Origin: Arthrobacter cheniae
GTDB taxonomy: Bacteria > Actinomycetota > Actinomycetes > Actinomycetales > Micrococcaceae
Direction of reading: 5' to 3'
DNA length: 64,000 nucleotides
Assembly (NCBI RefSeq): GCF_003602275.1
Contig: NZ_QZVT01000004.1
Location: forward strand, 240,463 to 304,462
This document shows, one piece after another, positions 33,753 through 42,335 of the stretch. A program made the translations under genes and the position numbers. The notes below the pieces were generated by a model. That model had not been told where the DNA came from. It saw nothing but the letters and a program-made list of their open reading frames with translations, and did no database searches. How positions within the stretch are numbered: the first letter of the stretch is position 1; the number at the start of each line of letters is the position of its first letter.

Positions 33753-34832
33753 TTACTTCCGGCTGGTCGCGGTGCTCTTGCCGTCGTCGAGCCCGGACTC
33801 GATGTCCGTACCCTCGGCATCGGCCGTGACGACGGGCTCGCCCTCAACCTGATCGCGATCCTTCTTCGCGCCGTCGCCCCGGGTCTTCAAGAGGCTGGCG
33901 ACGGTGGCGACGGCGATCGTGGCGCCGATGAAGAGCAGCGAGAGCCAGATCGGGATCTCGGGCACCCAGAGGAGCGGTTCGCCGCCGTTGATGAAGGACA
34001 GCTCGTTGACGTGCAGGGCGTGGAAGACGAGCTTCACGCCGATGAACGCGAGGATCACGGCGAGGCCCTGCGCCAGGTAGACCAGGCGCTCGAGGAGTCC
34101 GCCGATGAGGAAGAACAGCTGACGCAGGCCCATGAGGGCGAAGGCGTTGGCGGTGAAGACGATGTACGCCTCGTTGGTGAGGCCGTAGATCGCGGGGATG
34201 GAGTCGACGGCGAAGATCAGGTCCACGAAGCCGATCGCGATGATGGTCAGCAGCATCGGCGTGACGTAGCGCGTGCCACCCTTCTTCACGGTGAGCTTGT
34301 CCTCGTGGTACTCGTCGGTGACGGGGAGCACGCGGCGGACGAGCTGCATGAACTTGCCGTCAGCCGGGTTGGCGTCGTGGCTGCCGAAGGCCTGCTTGTA
34401 GGCGAGGAAGAGCAGCAGTGCGCCGAAGATGTAGAAGATCCAGGAGAAGTTCTCGATCAGACCGGCGCCGATGGCGATGAACGCGCCACGCAGGATCAGG
34501 GCGATGATGATGCCGATCATCAGCACCTTCTGCTGGTACTTCTTGGGTACCGCGAAGCCCGTCATCACGATGAGGAAGACGAAGAGATTGTCGATCGAGA
34601 GGGCCTTCTCGGTGAGGTAGCCGGCGAAGTACTCGCCGCCGAACGTCCAGCCGGAGACGGTGCCGATACCGACGCCGAACAGCAGGGCCAGGCCGATGTA
34701 GAAGGCGGACCAGCGTGCGGATTCACCGATGGTCGGTTCGTGGGGTGTGCGCACGTGCGCGAAGAACTCGTAGACGAAGAAGAGGATCGTCACGGCAATG
34801 GTGATCAACCAGATGGTGGGGGTGACCTGCAT
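33753..34832 (-). CDS. TerC family manganese/metal exporter
   Basis: Integral membrane protein of 359 residues, eight or nine helices, of the TerC/Alx family now linked to manganese efflux. Motifs are FFAHVRTPHEPT, ALSIDNLFVFLIV, and VDLIFAVDSIPAI with conserved acidic residues inside helices. The C-terminal about 50 residues are a charged cytoplasmic tail. The start at 34832 has CTGGAG at about nine bases; an in-frame ATG at 34865 would add eleven residues and abuts the riboswitch. A yybP-ykoY-like element upstream supports manganese-responsive expression. Confidence 0.92.
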   Translation of the reverse strand: MQVTPTIWLITIAVTILFFVYEFFAHVRTPHEPTIGESARWSAFYIGLALLFGVGIGTVSGWTFGGEYFAGYLTEKALSIDNLFVFLIVMTGFAVPKKYQQKVLMIGIIIALILRGAFIAIGAGLIENFSWIFYIFGALLLFLAYKQAFGSHDANPADGKFMQLVRRVLPVTDEYHEDKLTVKKGGTRYVTPMLLTIIAIGFVDLIFAVDSIPAIYGLTNEAYIVFTANAFALMGLRQLFFLIGGLLERLVYLAQGLAVILAFIGVKLVFHALHVNELSFINGGEPLLWVPEIPIWLSLLFIGATIAVATVASLLKTRGDGAKKDRDQVEGEPVVTADAEGTDIESGLDDGKSTATSRK

Positions 34833-34867
34833 GAGGTGTACTCCAGAGGGGTAGGCGTCGGACATAG

Positions 34868-34972
34868 GCGCCAAGGTCTCCTCCGCCCGGCCTGAGCCGG
34901 TACCGATGGCCCGGGATGCATCAGTGCATCCGTAGTGACGGGTCCATCGCAGTCGGGAGTACTCCCCTTGAT
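34868..34972 (-). promoter_or_regulatory. Probable yybP-ykoY (manganese) riboswitch
   Basis: Read on the minus strand, the 5' arm CAAGGGGAGTACTCCC contains the family's GGGGAGTA; the middle has CGTCACTACGG; the 3' end GAGACCTTGG pairs with the opening CAAGG to form stem P1. Two internal hairpins (GATGCA/TGCATC and CCGG...CCGG arms) fill the centre. It sits 36 bases before a TerC-family start, the usual place for this class. Call made from memory of the class consensus. Confidence 0.75.
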
Positions 34973-35110
34973 ACATCGATGCTAACGCATCGGGTCGGGT
35001 GCTAGTTCCTTTGTCGAGGAGGGACCGGGGAAGACTTCCCTGATCATGTGCCAGCTCGAACCCGCCGCCAAAAAAGCCGCTAGTCGATCCCTCAGCGGGA
35101 CGATGAAGTT

Positions 35111-35270
35111 TCACTCATGCTTTGCTGGGCCACGACCCCGATCAGTCACTTTGTAAGGCATGCCGTCCCGGTCATATGTGGTCCATTCGTCTACCGGCTC
35201 ACCCATCTCGAAATACCCGGACCTCTTCAGAGTGCCGTCGATTCTGTACCACTCCCAGTAAGCAGGGTCA
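35111..35270 (-). pseudogene. Remnant of a YwqK/MORN-like protein gene
   Basis: An open minus-strand stretch encodes AYWEWYRIDGTLKRSG and then EWTTYDRDGMPYKVTDRG before a stop at 35111-35113. This is the C-terminal pattern of YwqK-family MORN-repeat proteins. The frame upstream contains no credible start codon or recognisable N-terminal repeats before a TGA near 35420, so the gene appears truncated. It lies between the TerC riboswitch and the mycothiol-type transferase. Confidence 0.6.
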
Positions 35271-35464
35271 GCCGATGCCCCACCGACAGCTTCAGCGCAA
35301 GCGCCAAGGGAAAAACCCTCGAGCGGTAGGGGCCGGGTGCTGATGAATTCAGGTGCAACGCCGGAGTTCTGAATCCGGTACTTCCGCTTTCTGTTCCTGC
35401 CGATGATTTCTGAGGTTCAGTTGCGTCTACTGCTTTTATAAGCACTCAAGGACGAAGGACGAAC

Positions 35465-36088
35465 ATGAAGAATAATTGGCAGCTCGTGCATCAGGAACGC
35501 CAAGCCCTGGCTGAAGATCTCGCATCGCTGACCGACGCGCAGTGGTCCGTTGCCTCTTCATGCGTAGCCTGGGATGTTCACGATGTTGTTGCTCACCTGA
35601 CCGGGTCAGCTGGAACCACTCGACGCGGCTTTTGGGTGTCCCTCGCTCGGGCGGGCTTTGACTTCGACCGAGCGAACGCGCGGGAAGTAGCAGCCGAACG
35701 AGCCGTTACTCCTGCAGGAACGCTTCGAAAATATAGGGCGTCGATGACCAGCACCACCAGGCCTCCCGGGCCGTTCATCACCAGACTCATCGAGATCGTC
35801 GTGCACGGTGAGGACATCAGGCGACCTCTCGGTATCAAGCGCCCAGTCGTCAACCTGACGTTGGAGGAAGCGTTGATCTACCTCTCGGGTGACCGCTTAT
35901 CCGGCGGGAGGAAACGGCTTGCTGGCTTGGAACTCACCGCGACTGATGAAGGATTCACGATCGGTTCGGGGCAGGTCGTCCTGGGACCAGCGTTGTCGCT
36001 TCTTCTCGTGGCGTCCGGACGTCCGGCAGCCCTAGAAAATCTCCAGGGACCCGGCCTCTCGCTTCTGCAGGAACGCCTGAACGCCTGA
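35465..36088 (+). CDS. Maleylpyruvate isomerase-like mycothiol-dependent protein (DinB fold)
   Basis: Protein of 207 residues of the actinobacterial maleylpyruvate-isomerase family, which uses mycothiol. It opens WQLVHQERQALAEDLASLTDAQWSVASSCVAWDVHDVVAHLTG, with the metal-binding His in VVAHLTG and another in EIVVHGEDIRRPLG, the family's second ligand site. These proteins conjugate or isomerise with mycothiol; substrate unknown. GAAGGACGAAC precedes the ATG at 35465. First intact gene of the accessory region. Confidence 0.85.
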   Translation: MKNNWQLVHQERQALAEDLASLTDAQWSVASSCVAWDVHDVVAHLTGSAGTTRRGFWVSLARAGFDFDRANAREVAAERAVTPAGTLRKYRASMTSTTRPPGPFITRLIEIVVHGEDIRRPLGIKRPVVNLTLEEALIYLSGDRLSGGRKRLAGLELTATDEGFTIGSGQVVLGPALSLLLVASGRPAALENLQGPGLSLLQERLNA

Positions 36089-36479
36089 GCGGGATGAGAC
36101 CAGCCATGACCTCCGTGCTCTGCACAAGACACAGTGTCCGTGTCAGATATCAGGGTCCGGTCCGTGTCCGACCAAAGACTGTCACCCACTTCGACCGATG
36201 AGGAATCTGGGACGGGGCTGCCCTGACGGCGGCTGCTTGACCATGTCAGGACAGCCACAGCCAGTCGAACACCGGACTCGGCTTCGCGCAGGGTTTCCGC
36301 GGCCGACCACGACCCCTCGACAAGGCCGAAGAACAGCAGGGTCTCGTATGGGAGCCACTTCAGGTCATCAGCCCTTACGACTCCGGGCCCTAGCCTTCAT
36401 CTAAGGGTGGTCTGAGAGACCGTGGATAGCTGAGCGTCAACGCGCTAGACAGAAGGCCTGCTACGAAGGGATGGTCGGC
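36089..36479. other. Intergenic region without a recognisable gene
   Basis: About 390 bp with no convincing coding pattern on either strand. It must hold the promoter of the XRE-type regulator; no clear element was identified. Confidence 0.5.
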
Positions 36480-37319
36480 ATGATTGATCGTGAAGGTTTG
36501 GGCTCGTTTCTGCGGCATCGCCGTGAGGCGCTGCAGCCCGAGGATGTAGGGCTGATGCGGGGCCAGCGAAGGAGGACCAGTGGCCTGCGCCGTGAGGAAG
36601 TAGCCGGGCTGTGTCACATGTCAACCGACTACTACGCCCGGTTGGAGCGCGGCACCGGACCGCACCCTTCGGAGCAAATGATCACCTCGATCGCCCAAGG
36701 GCTGCATCTGGCTCTCGGGGAACGGGATCATCTCTTTCGCCTCGCCGGACACACACCTCCTTCCCGTAGCGTCCGCAGCGAGTTCGTCAGTCCCGGGCTG
36801 CTGAGGATCCTCGACCGGCTGACCGATACGCCGGCGGAGATCATCACCGAGGTAGGAGACACTCTGCGGCAGACACCTCTCGGCCTGGCCCTGCTCGGAG
36901 ACGCTTCACTGCGCACAGGCCCAGGGCGCAGTATCGGGTACCGGTGGTTCACCGACCCGACAGTCAGGGAAGCGTACCCACCCGAGGAACGTGACCAACT
37001 GTCCCTTCTCTACGCCTCAGGACTCCGCCAGCTTGTCGCCCTCCGCGGACCAGGCTCACGTGCCGCCGAACTCGCCGCGCTCCTACAGGACAATGAAGAC
37101 TTCCGCCGGGTCTGGGACACCCAGGAAGTCGGCGTGCAGCCGCCCGAGGTCAAACGATTCCTCCACCCCACCGTCGGCCGAGTGGATCTGAACTGCCAGA
37201 CCCTACTCGACCCAGACCAATCCCACCGCCTACTCGTCTACACGGCAGTGCCGGGCAGCGACAGCTACGAGAAACTGCAACTGCTGACGGTCATCGGCGC
37301 GCAAACCATCAGCCCCTGA
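36480..37319 (+). CDS. XRE family regulator with MmyB-like ligand domain
   Basis: Transcription regulator of 279 residues. The N-terminal helix-turn-helix reads LRREEVAGLCHMSTDYYARLERG, followed by an MmyB-like PAS-type domain (about 105-260) that binds fatty-acid-like ligands in Streptomyces relatives. The ATG at 36480 is preferred because GAAGGG lies nine bases upstream; the ATG at 36471 overlaps that site. In this family the regulator commonly sits beside the SDR gene it controls, as here with the gene at 37507, whose upstream region holds a CGGTGATCACCG palindrome. Confidence 0.9.
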   Translation: MIDREGLGSFLRHRREALQPEDVGLMRGQRRRTSGLRREEVAGLCHMSTDYYARLERGTGPHPSEQMITSIAQGLHLALGERDHLFRLAGHTPPSRSVRSEFVSPGLLRILDRLTDTPAEIITEVGDTLRQTPLGLALLGDASLRTGPGRSIGYRWFTDPTVREAYPPEERDQLSLLYASGLRQLVALRGPGSRAAELAALLQDNEDFRRVWDTQEVGVQPPEVKRFLHPTVGRVDLNCQTLLDPDQSHRLLVYTAVPGSDSYEKLQLLTVIGAQTISP

Positions 37320-37470
37320 CCTTGCCTCACAGCATCTGGTCGCGAAGCATGTGGCGTCGGAGCCTGTGGCGTCCCAGTAGCGACAATCATCCGCTGCTTC
37401 GTTATCCGTGGATCGACAGGTCCTAGATGTGGTGCGGCAACCGGTACAGCATGAACTCAGGCACCGATCC

Positions 37471-37482
37471 CGGTGATCACCG
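37471..37482. promoter_or_regulatory. 12-bp palindrome, possible operator of the SDR gene
   Basis: CGGTGATCACCG is a perfect palindrome 24 bp before the SDR start and just after the XRE regulator gene. Candidate binding site for that regulator. Confidence 0.4.
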
Positions 37483-37506
37483 AACACTCGACCGAAGGAC
37501 CCTGAG

Positions 37507-38433
37507 ATGCCACGAAGTTACGACCTCCCCATCCCTAACCTGACCGGACAGATCGCCGTCGTCACCGGCGCCAGCGACGGCATCGGCACCGTCATCGCCA
37601 CTCGTCTCGCACAAGCCGGCGCGGAAGTTATCATGCCCGTCCGCAACCAGGACAAAGGCGCCGCCGTAGCGGAAGGGATTTGCACCGGCGTCGACGGCGC
37701 GGAGGTCAGCACCCGACCCCTGGACCTGTCCTCCCTGACCTCCGTCACCGATCTCGTCACCACCCTTTCCGCCGAGGGACGAACCATCAACATCCTGGTC
37801 AACAACGCCGGCGTCATGCGCCCACCCGCACGGCAGGTCACCCAAAACGGGTTCGAACTGCAATGGGGCACGAATCACCTCGGCCACTTCGCGCTCACCC
37901 TGGGCTTGATGCCGCTCCTCAGGGAAGGCCACGCCCGTGTCACCCACCAGACCAGCGTCGCTGCACGGAAAGGCACCGTGGACTGGGCAGACCTGAACTA
38001 CGAGCAGAACTACAACGTAATGAAGGCCTACATCAGCTCCAAGATCGCCGTCGGCCTGTTCGCCCGAGAACTCGACGCTAGAAGCCGCGTCAACGGGTGG
38101 GGCATCAGCAGCAACCTCTCACACCCCGGCATTTCCCCCACGAACCTGCTCGCCGCGCAGCCCGGAATGGGACGCGACCGTGTACCCCCGGAGCGCCGCC
38201 TCATCGGGGCACTCTCCCTCATCGGCCTGGCCGGAACCCCACAGAACGCAGCGTTACCCGCGCTCATGGCAGCCACAACCCCCGACAGCGGTGACCAGTT
38301 CTTCGGACCCAAACGCACCGCAGGCGGTCCACCCACCGCCCAGGAACACTGGGCACCCATGCAGAACATGGACGACGCACACCGTATCTGGGAAGCCTCC
38401 GAACAGCTCATCAATCTGAGAACAGCCCGCTGA
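37507..38433 (+). CDS. Short-chain dehydrogenase/reductase
   Basis: Classical SDR of 308 residues. TGASDGIGTVIA is the nucleotide-binding Gly motif, NILVNNAGVM the structural NNAG, and the catalytic Tyr and Lys occur in AYISSKIAVG with the Ser in THQTSVAA. The C-terminus carries PTAQEHWAPMQNMDDAHRIWEASEQLI, typical of SDRs next to MmyB-type regulators. A GAAGGA precedes the ATG. Substrate unknown. Confidence 0.9.
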   Translation: MPRSYDLPIPNLTGQIAVVTGASDGIGTVIATRLAQAGAEVIMPVRNQDKGAAVAEGICTGVDGAEVSTRPLDLSSLTSVTDLVTTLSAEGRTINILVNNAGVMRPPARQVTQNGFELQWGTNHLGHFALTLGLMPLLREGHARVTHQTSVAARKGTVDWADLNYEQNYNVMKAYISSKIAVGLFARELDARSRVNGWGISSNLSHPGISPTNLLAAQPGMGRDRVPPERRLIGALSLIGLAGTPQNAALPALMAATTPDSGDQFFGPKRTAGGPPTAQEHWAPMQNMDDAHRIWEASEQLINLRTAR

Positions 38434-39149
38434 CCAGGAGGATCCATCCTAGAACTCGCCTGCCACGGCCACTCAAGGCGAACCGGCGAGGTTTCGTCGG
38501 CGGGCTCCCTTCCCCGCTAGCTCTTCGCATCAGAATCGAGGTCGAGGGACTGGAGAACTTCCGCCAAGCAGAGGTCACCCGTGCACTGGGTAGCGCTGAA
38601 GGTACAAGCGCACTCCGACACTGCCTCTTTGCTTGGGCTGTAGTGCGAACAGGCCCTGACCCAAGCACTGCTCGACGGCACGATCGCCGGTGCCACGCTG
38701 GACGTGCGCGAGAGCGAACCCCTTACCCGACGACAGCCCTCTCCGGGGACTGGACAACGTACTCATCACTTCGCACCTCGCCGGACAGACAGTTGAGGCG
38801 TGACGATCCGTGTGACCCTAAAGGCGAAGTGACCCGGTCAAAGCGTTCTACGACTACTGCGCCCCGATCACACCGAATTACGCAGACCCTCGCCTCTTGC
38901 TCTCGGATAGATGGAGCCGAGCGTCGATCGGACCGTCCACGGCATTGATTTCTTGAGGCTTACGGCCCTACCCAGCTCTCACGATTTCCGCAGCATCATC
39001 TTGCAACCGTTGAGCTGCACCACGGTTTCTGGGGCGATCGAAGAATCAAAGTGGCATGGGCGAGTTGATCGGGCACTGAGTGGAAGATGGCTGGCCACTT
39101 GAGCAACTCGCTATCACTGGGCGACGAGCAGCCCTGATGGCGCGTTGTT
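38434..39149. other. Degraded region with one gene remnant
   Basis: About 700 bp without an intact gene. The only recognisable coding signal is the 2-hydroxyacid dehydrogenase fragment at 38644-38803, listed separately. Lower codon bias and many stops suggest decay of former genes. Confidence 0.55.
38644..38803 (+). pseudogene. D-2-hydroxyacid dehydrogenase remnant, frameshifted
   Basis: One frame gives ALTQALLDGTIAGATLDV followed by RESEP, then a different frame continues LPDDSPLRGLDNVLITSHLAG and QTVEA before a stop. Together these match the conserved end of NAD-dependent D-isomer 2-hydroxyacid dehydrogenases (GxIAGAALDVFExEPL...NVxxTPHxAG). A frameshift at about 38725 and loss of the nucleotide-binding part mark it as a pseudogene of about 53 codons. 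Confidence 0.75.
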
Positions 39150-39425
39150 TCAGCGGCGGGTGCGCGGCCGGGAGTATCGGCTCACGAGATCGTTGAGCGC
39201 AAGCGTGGCGACGATGATCGACACGGCGACGCCCGCGAGCATGACGTAGAGTCCGACCAGCATCGACATGGGCGAACTCGCCTCGGTCAGGAAACCGATA
39301 CCGCCCACTGCTCCAACAACCCAAAACACAGTCACGGCGAGCAGCACCGCCATCGACGGCAGGGCCGATTTGTTGTCCCTGAGCCACTGCACTTTTCGTC
39401 CTGCTTCAATCCCCATGAGCGCCAT
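39150..39425 (-). CDS. Small membrane protein with two helices
   Basis: Unrecognised protein of 91 residues with two hydrophobic segments, SMAVLLAVTVFWVVGAVGGIG and MLVGLYVMLAGVAVSIIVATL, and a basic C-terminus (SRYSRPRTRR). Starts at 39425 (AAGGA ten bases upstream) or ATG 39416. Function unknown. Confidence 0.55.
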   Translation of the reverse strand: MALMGIEAGRKVQWLRDNKSALPSMAVLLAVTVFWVVGAVGGIGFLTEASSPMSMLVGLYVMLAGVAVSIIVATLALNDLVSRYSRPRTRR

Positions 39426-39640
39426 GCTCCAAGTGTCCTTACCCGTCGATCACAGAGCGGGCGAGGACACGTCTCGACTGGGTCACAATGTGGATTCAAC
39501 ACACCGGCTCAGCACATGGTTGTGCCACCAGGCTCGGCTGTCCACCAGGGTCATCGGTATCCGGCGGAGTCCGCGACATGGAGTCGGGACATCATGAGGG
39601 TACTCTCACGCACGCACACACACAGCGTTAGCTGCTGGAG

Positions 39641-40081
39641 TCACCGTAGTGGGATCGCACGTTCCTGGAACCAGCGGATCAGCTTCTGAAGGGTGCGGAT
39701 TGTCCTAGCGGGGTCCGGGTCCGAGTCAGCATCGGCGAACGTCCGCTCGTAGCCAGGCACCTCATCGGATAGCTCGTGAGACATGATGGGACTGATGGAC
39801 TCGTAGGCCATGGTCCAGTCCGGGAATTGTCGTTGTTCTGCGGTGTCCTCGACCAGGATGCGGATCGCTCTATGACGGGTGTCCTCGATGATGGCGCTCA
39901 TTCGCTCACGCACAGACATCGCCGGGCCTTCGAGAACCTGAAGAAAACGGCCTTCCCGGTACAACAACATGCCTGTCACCAGCGTTTCAGCGTTGTTGCG
40001 TCGGCTTGTCGTCAACAATGCGATCAGATCCGCCTCCGTGAAGAGGTCCACGGCGGTACTGGTATAGACAATCGATAGCAA
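39641..40081 (-). CDS. BLUF domain blue-light photoreceptor
   Basis: FAD-binding blue-light sensor of 146 residues, almost only the BLUF domain. Residues expected to contact flavin are present: Tyr in LSIVYTSTA, Asn in SRRNNAETLVTGMLLY, and Gln in GRFLQVLEG, together with the conserved Trp/Met region (FPDWTMAYESI). The best-supported start is TTG at 40081 with AGGAGG five bases upstream; two ATGs at 40099 and 40102 are in frame but have no ribosome site. No output domain is fused, so it must signal through a partner protein. No obvious partner is adjacent. Confidence 0.88.
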   Translation of the reverse strand: MLSIVYTSTAVDLFTEADLIALLTTSRRNNAETLVTGMLLYREGRFLQVLEGPAMSVRERMSAIIEDTRHRAIRILVEDTAEQRQFPDWTMAYESISPIMSHELSDEVPGYERTFADADSDPDPARTIRTLQKLIRWFQERAIPLR

Positions 40082-40221
40082 CTGATCCTCCTGGAGCATC
40101 ATGGCAGCGAGCCTAGCCGAGGTACGGCAGCAACTTAAGCTTCCACTTCTCAACAAATGCGTACTGAATCGATGGGATCAGTCGACTAGCTGAAGAGACC
40201 GAGCTCGGGCACGCTGAGAGC

Positions 40222-40986
40222 ATGACGACCACCATCGCGGTACTCTCCGACATTCATGGGATGCTTCCGGCTCTAAACCGGGTACTCGCGGAGCCAGCTG
40301 TGCAAGCCGCTGAGCTGATAGTCGTAACCGGCGACCACACGTGGGGCCCGCAACCTGCTGAAGTGCTGGATCGACTCATCGGACTAGGTGATCGCGCAGT
40401 TCTGATCCGCGGTAACGCCGACCGAGAGCTCCTGCAGATGGCTCAAGGCATGGATGTCGGCCTCAATGATGACCCCCTCTCGGTGTGGGGTGCAGCCCAG
40501 TTGTCGCCTGCTCATCTCGAGCTCCTGGCCGACATGCCCGAGCAACTCATCCTGGATGTGCAGGGCTTCGGTTCCGTCTTGTTCTGTCATGCCACCCCTC
40601 GTGACGATGAGGAAGTTGTCCTCGTCGACAGCCGACTCGAACGCTGGGAGCAAGTCCTGCAGGAGATGCCGACGGAGGTGCAGACGATTGTCTGCGGGCA
40701 TACACACATGCCGTTCATGCGACTCGCCGCGAACCGTTTGGTGATCAATCCCGGCAGCGTCGGGCTTCCCTACGGTAGGGCCGGTGCGCACTGGGCGCTG
40801 CTTGACGACGGTGCTGTCACCTTCGCTCGAACAATCCTCGACAGTAATCAACTCATCGAGGCCGTCCGGTCGACGTCAACTTTCCCGCAAGTCACCAATT
40901 GGTTGGAGGATGCAGTTCGCCACCCTGCAACCGATACGGACGCCATCAAAGCCTTCGGACCCAGAGACGGCCGCCCGTCCCAGTGA
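40222..40986 (+). CDS. Calcineurin-like metallophosphoesterase
   Basis: YfcE/ApaH-type phosphoesterase of 254 residues with two-metal site motifs: LSDIHGMLPAL, VVTGDHTWGP, IRGNADREL, LFCHATPRDD and CGHTHMPF, in correct order. Likely a phosphodiesterase; substrate unknown. The start at 40222 puts the first metal motif at residue about 9. It stands alone in the accessory region. Confidence 0.9.
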   Translation: MTTTIAVLSDIHGMLPALNRVLAEPAVQAAELIVVTGDHTWGPQPAEVLDRLIGLGDRAVLIRGNADRELLQMAQGMDVGLNDDPLSVWGAAQLSPAHLELLADMPEQLILDVQGFGSVLFCHATPRDDEEVVLVDSRLERWEQVLQEMPTEVQTIVCGHTHMPFMRLAANRLVINPGSVGLPYGRAGAHWALLDDGAVTFARTILDSNQLIEAVRSTSTFPQVTNWLEDAVRHPATDTDAIKAFGPRDGRPSQ

Positions 40987-41075
40987 AGGAGTATGTCTTC
41001 TGAGACTGCCGTGCTCACTGACCAAACACACCTATGTAGACACCGTCGTGGCTTTTTATCGGACAGGGCTCTTCA

Positions 41076-41310
41076 TCAGATGCTGCCTTGTCGTTCGATC
41101 ACGAGGATGCGGGCTTCGGGGGCTGGGTAGGCGACGTGCTCGTCTCCTGGTTCGGCGTAGCAGATGCGCCCTGGAGTGAGTCATTCTACGTATTCACCAG
41201 TGTCGTCGCGGTAGTGCATGTCGACGGCTCCATCGAGGACCACGAAGACTTCGGCCCGGATCCTCTTCAGACATGGCTTGGAGAAGAGCTGCCCCCCCCG
41301 AGTTGCTTAA
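41076..41310 (-). pseudogene. Cupin protein pseudogene with in-frame TGA
   Basis: The minus-strand frame encodes AEVFVVLDGAVDMHYRDD, TGEYVE, a TGA stop, then in the same frame LTPGRICYAEPGDEHVAYP and APEARILVIERQGSI before the normal stop at 41076. These are the two halves of a cupin barrel (AEVFVVLEG...PGDEHVA). The N-terminal part is lost near a G8 run at about 41292. The nonsense codon and truncation indicate a recent pseudogene. Confidence 0.75.
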
Positions 41311-41326
41311 CATCACATTCGTTTAC

Positions 41327-42259
41327 CTACTGCTTGGCGGTTGTGGTTGCTAGAGCGGGTGATGGGGTCGGGGGTGATTGTTCGGTGCGGTTCCGGCCGC
41401 CTGTAAGCACTGCTGTGGCTACTCCGCCTAGGAGAAGCAGTCCGCCGACTATCTCGGTGATGGTTGGCTGTTCCTGCAGGATCAGCCAGGCGGTACTCAT
41501 TCCGACGACGGGAACGAGCAAGGTGAACGGCACCACCGCAGATGACGGGTATCTGGCCAGGAGGTGGTTCCAGATCCCGTAGCCGATCAGGGACGCGAAA
41601 ATCGCTGTGTAGAGGGCGCTCAGGACAGTGGCGGTCTGCAGATCGGTAATCGTTGCGGCGACAGCTTCCGGACCGTCGATGACGAGAGAGAGCCCAGCCA
41701 GGGGCAGCGGCACGACGGCGCCGGACCAGACCACCAACCCGAGTCCGGATGCGGCTTTGGCTTTGCGTGCGATCACGTTGCCAGCAGCCCAGGAAAGAGC
41801 TGCTCCGAGCACGATGATCAACGGAAGCAGTGGCGCTACCGCGCTGCGGCCCAGGGCTACGACGGCCAGACCGGCAACACCTAGGATGACACCGGCGATC
41901 TGGCGCCGACTCGGACGTTCACCGAGGAACGCGGCGGCCAGCAGCACGGTCAGCAGTACCTGTGCTTGAAGCACCAGGGAGGCCAGACCCGCCGGCATGC
42001 CTAGCGCCAGGGCCAGGTACAGCAGCCCGAATTGCCCGGCACTCATGAAGAATCCCACGCCGAGAATTGCCGCCCAACTCACGTCAGGCTTCCGCACGAA
42101 AAAGATCCAGGGAAACACCACCAGAGCGAACCTCATCGCTACGAACAGCAAAGGCGGGACATCGCGGCCGTTGGCATGAAGACCTAGCTCGATGGCCACG
42201 AAGTTCAGCCCCCATAGGACGGCGACGAGGGCGGCAAGAAGGGAATGGCGGAGACTCAT
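41327..42259 (-). CDS. EamA/DMT superfamily exporter
   Basis: Ten-helix drug/metabolite transporter of 310 residues consisting of two EamA repeats (about 5-135 and 145-290). It starts SLLAALVAVLWGLNFVAIELG and contains the repeat-like VFPWIFF, LLGERP-type FLGERPSRRQIAGV. ATG at 42259 has ACAGGA at eight bases; the longer reading to 42310 is less likely. Divergent from a LysR gene through a short control region with an inverted repeat, the usual setting for amino-acid-type exporters induced by their substrate. Confidence 0.92.
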   Translation of the reverse strand: MSLRHSLLAALVAVLWGLNFVAIELGLHANGRDVPPLLFVAMRFALVVFPWIFFVRKPDVSWAAILGVGFFMSAGQFGLLYLALALGMPAGLASLVLQAQVLLTVLLAAAFLGERPSRRQIAGVILGVAGLAVVALGRSAVAPLLPLIIVLGAALSWAAGNVIARKAKAASGLGLVVWSGAVVPLPLAGLSLVIDGPEAVAATITDLQTATVLSALYTAIFASLIGYGIWNHLLARYPSSAVVPFTLLVPVVGMSTAWLILQEQPTITEIVGGLLLLGGVATAVLTGGRNRTEQSPPTPSPALATTTAKQ

Positions 42260-42285
42260 ATTCATCATCCTGTCGTAGCGAAGGG

Positions 42286-42335
42286 ATGAAGCACCAGCGT
42301 TGATTTCCAACCGCTACCGTGTACGTTTGCTTCAT
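42286..42335. promoter_or_regulatory. Divergent eamA / lysR control region with inverted repeat
   Basis: ATGAAGCA (42286-42293) and TGCTTCAT (42328-42335) form an inverted repeat whose right arm overlaps the lysR ATG. For lysR, -35 TTGATT (42300-42305) and -10 TACGTT (42322-42327) are 16 bp apart and the ATG follows after six bases. Confidence 0.75.

Noticed and set aside
38804-39120. Possible transposase remnant
   Set aside because: No DDE motif, terminal inverted repeat or recognisable peptide was found.
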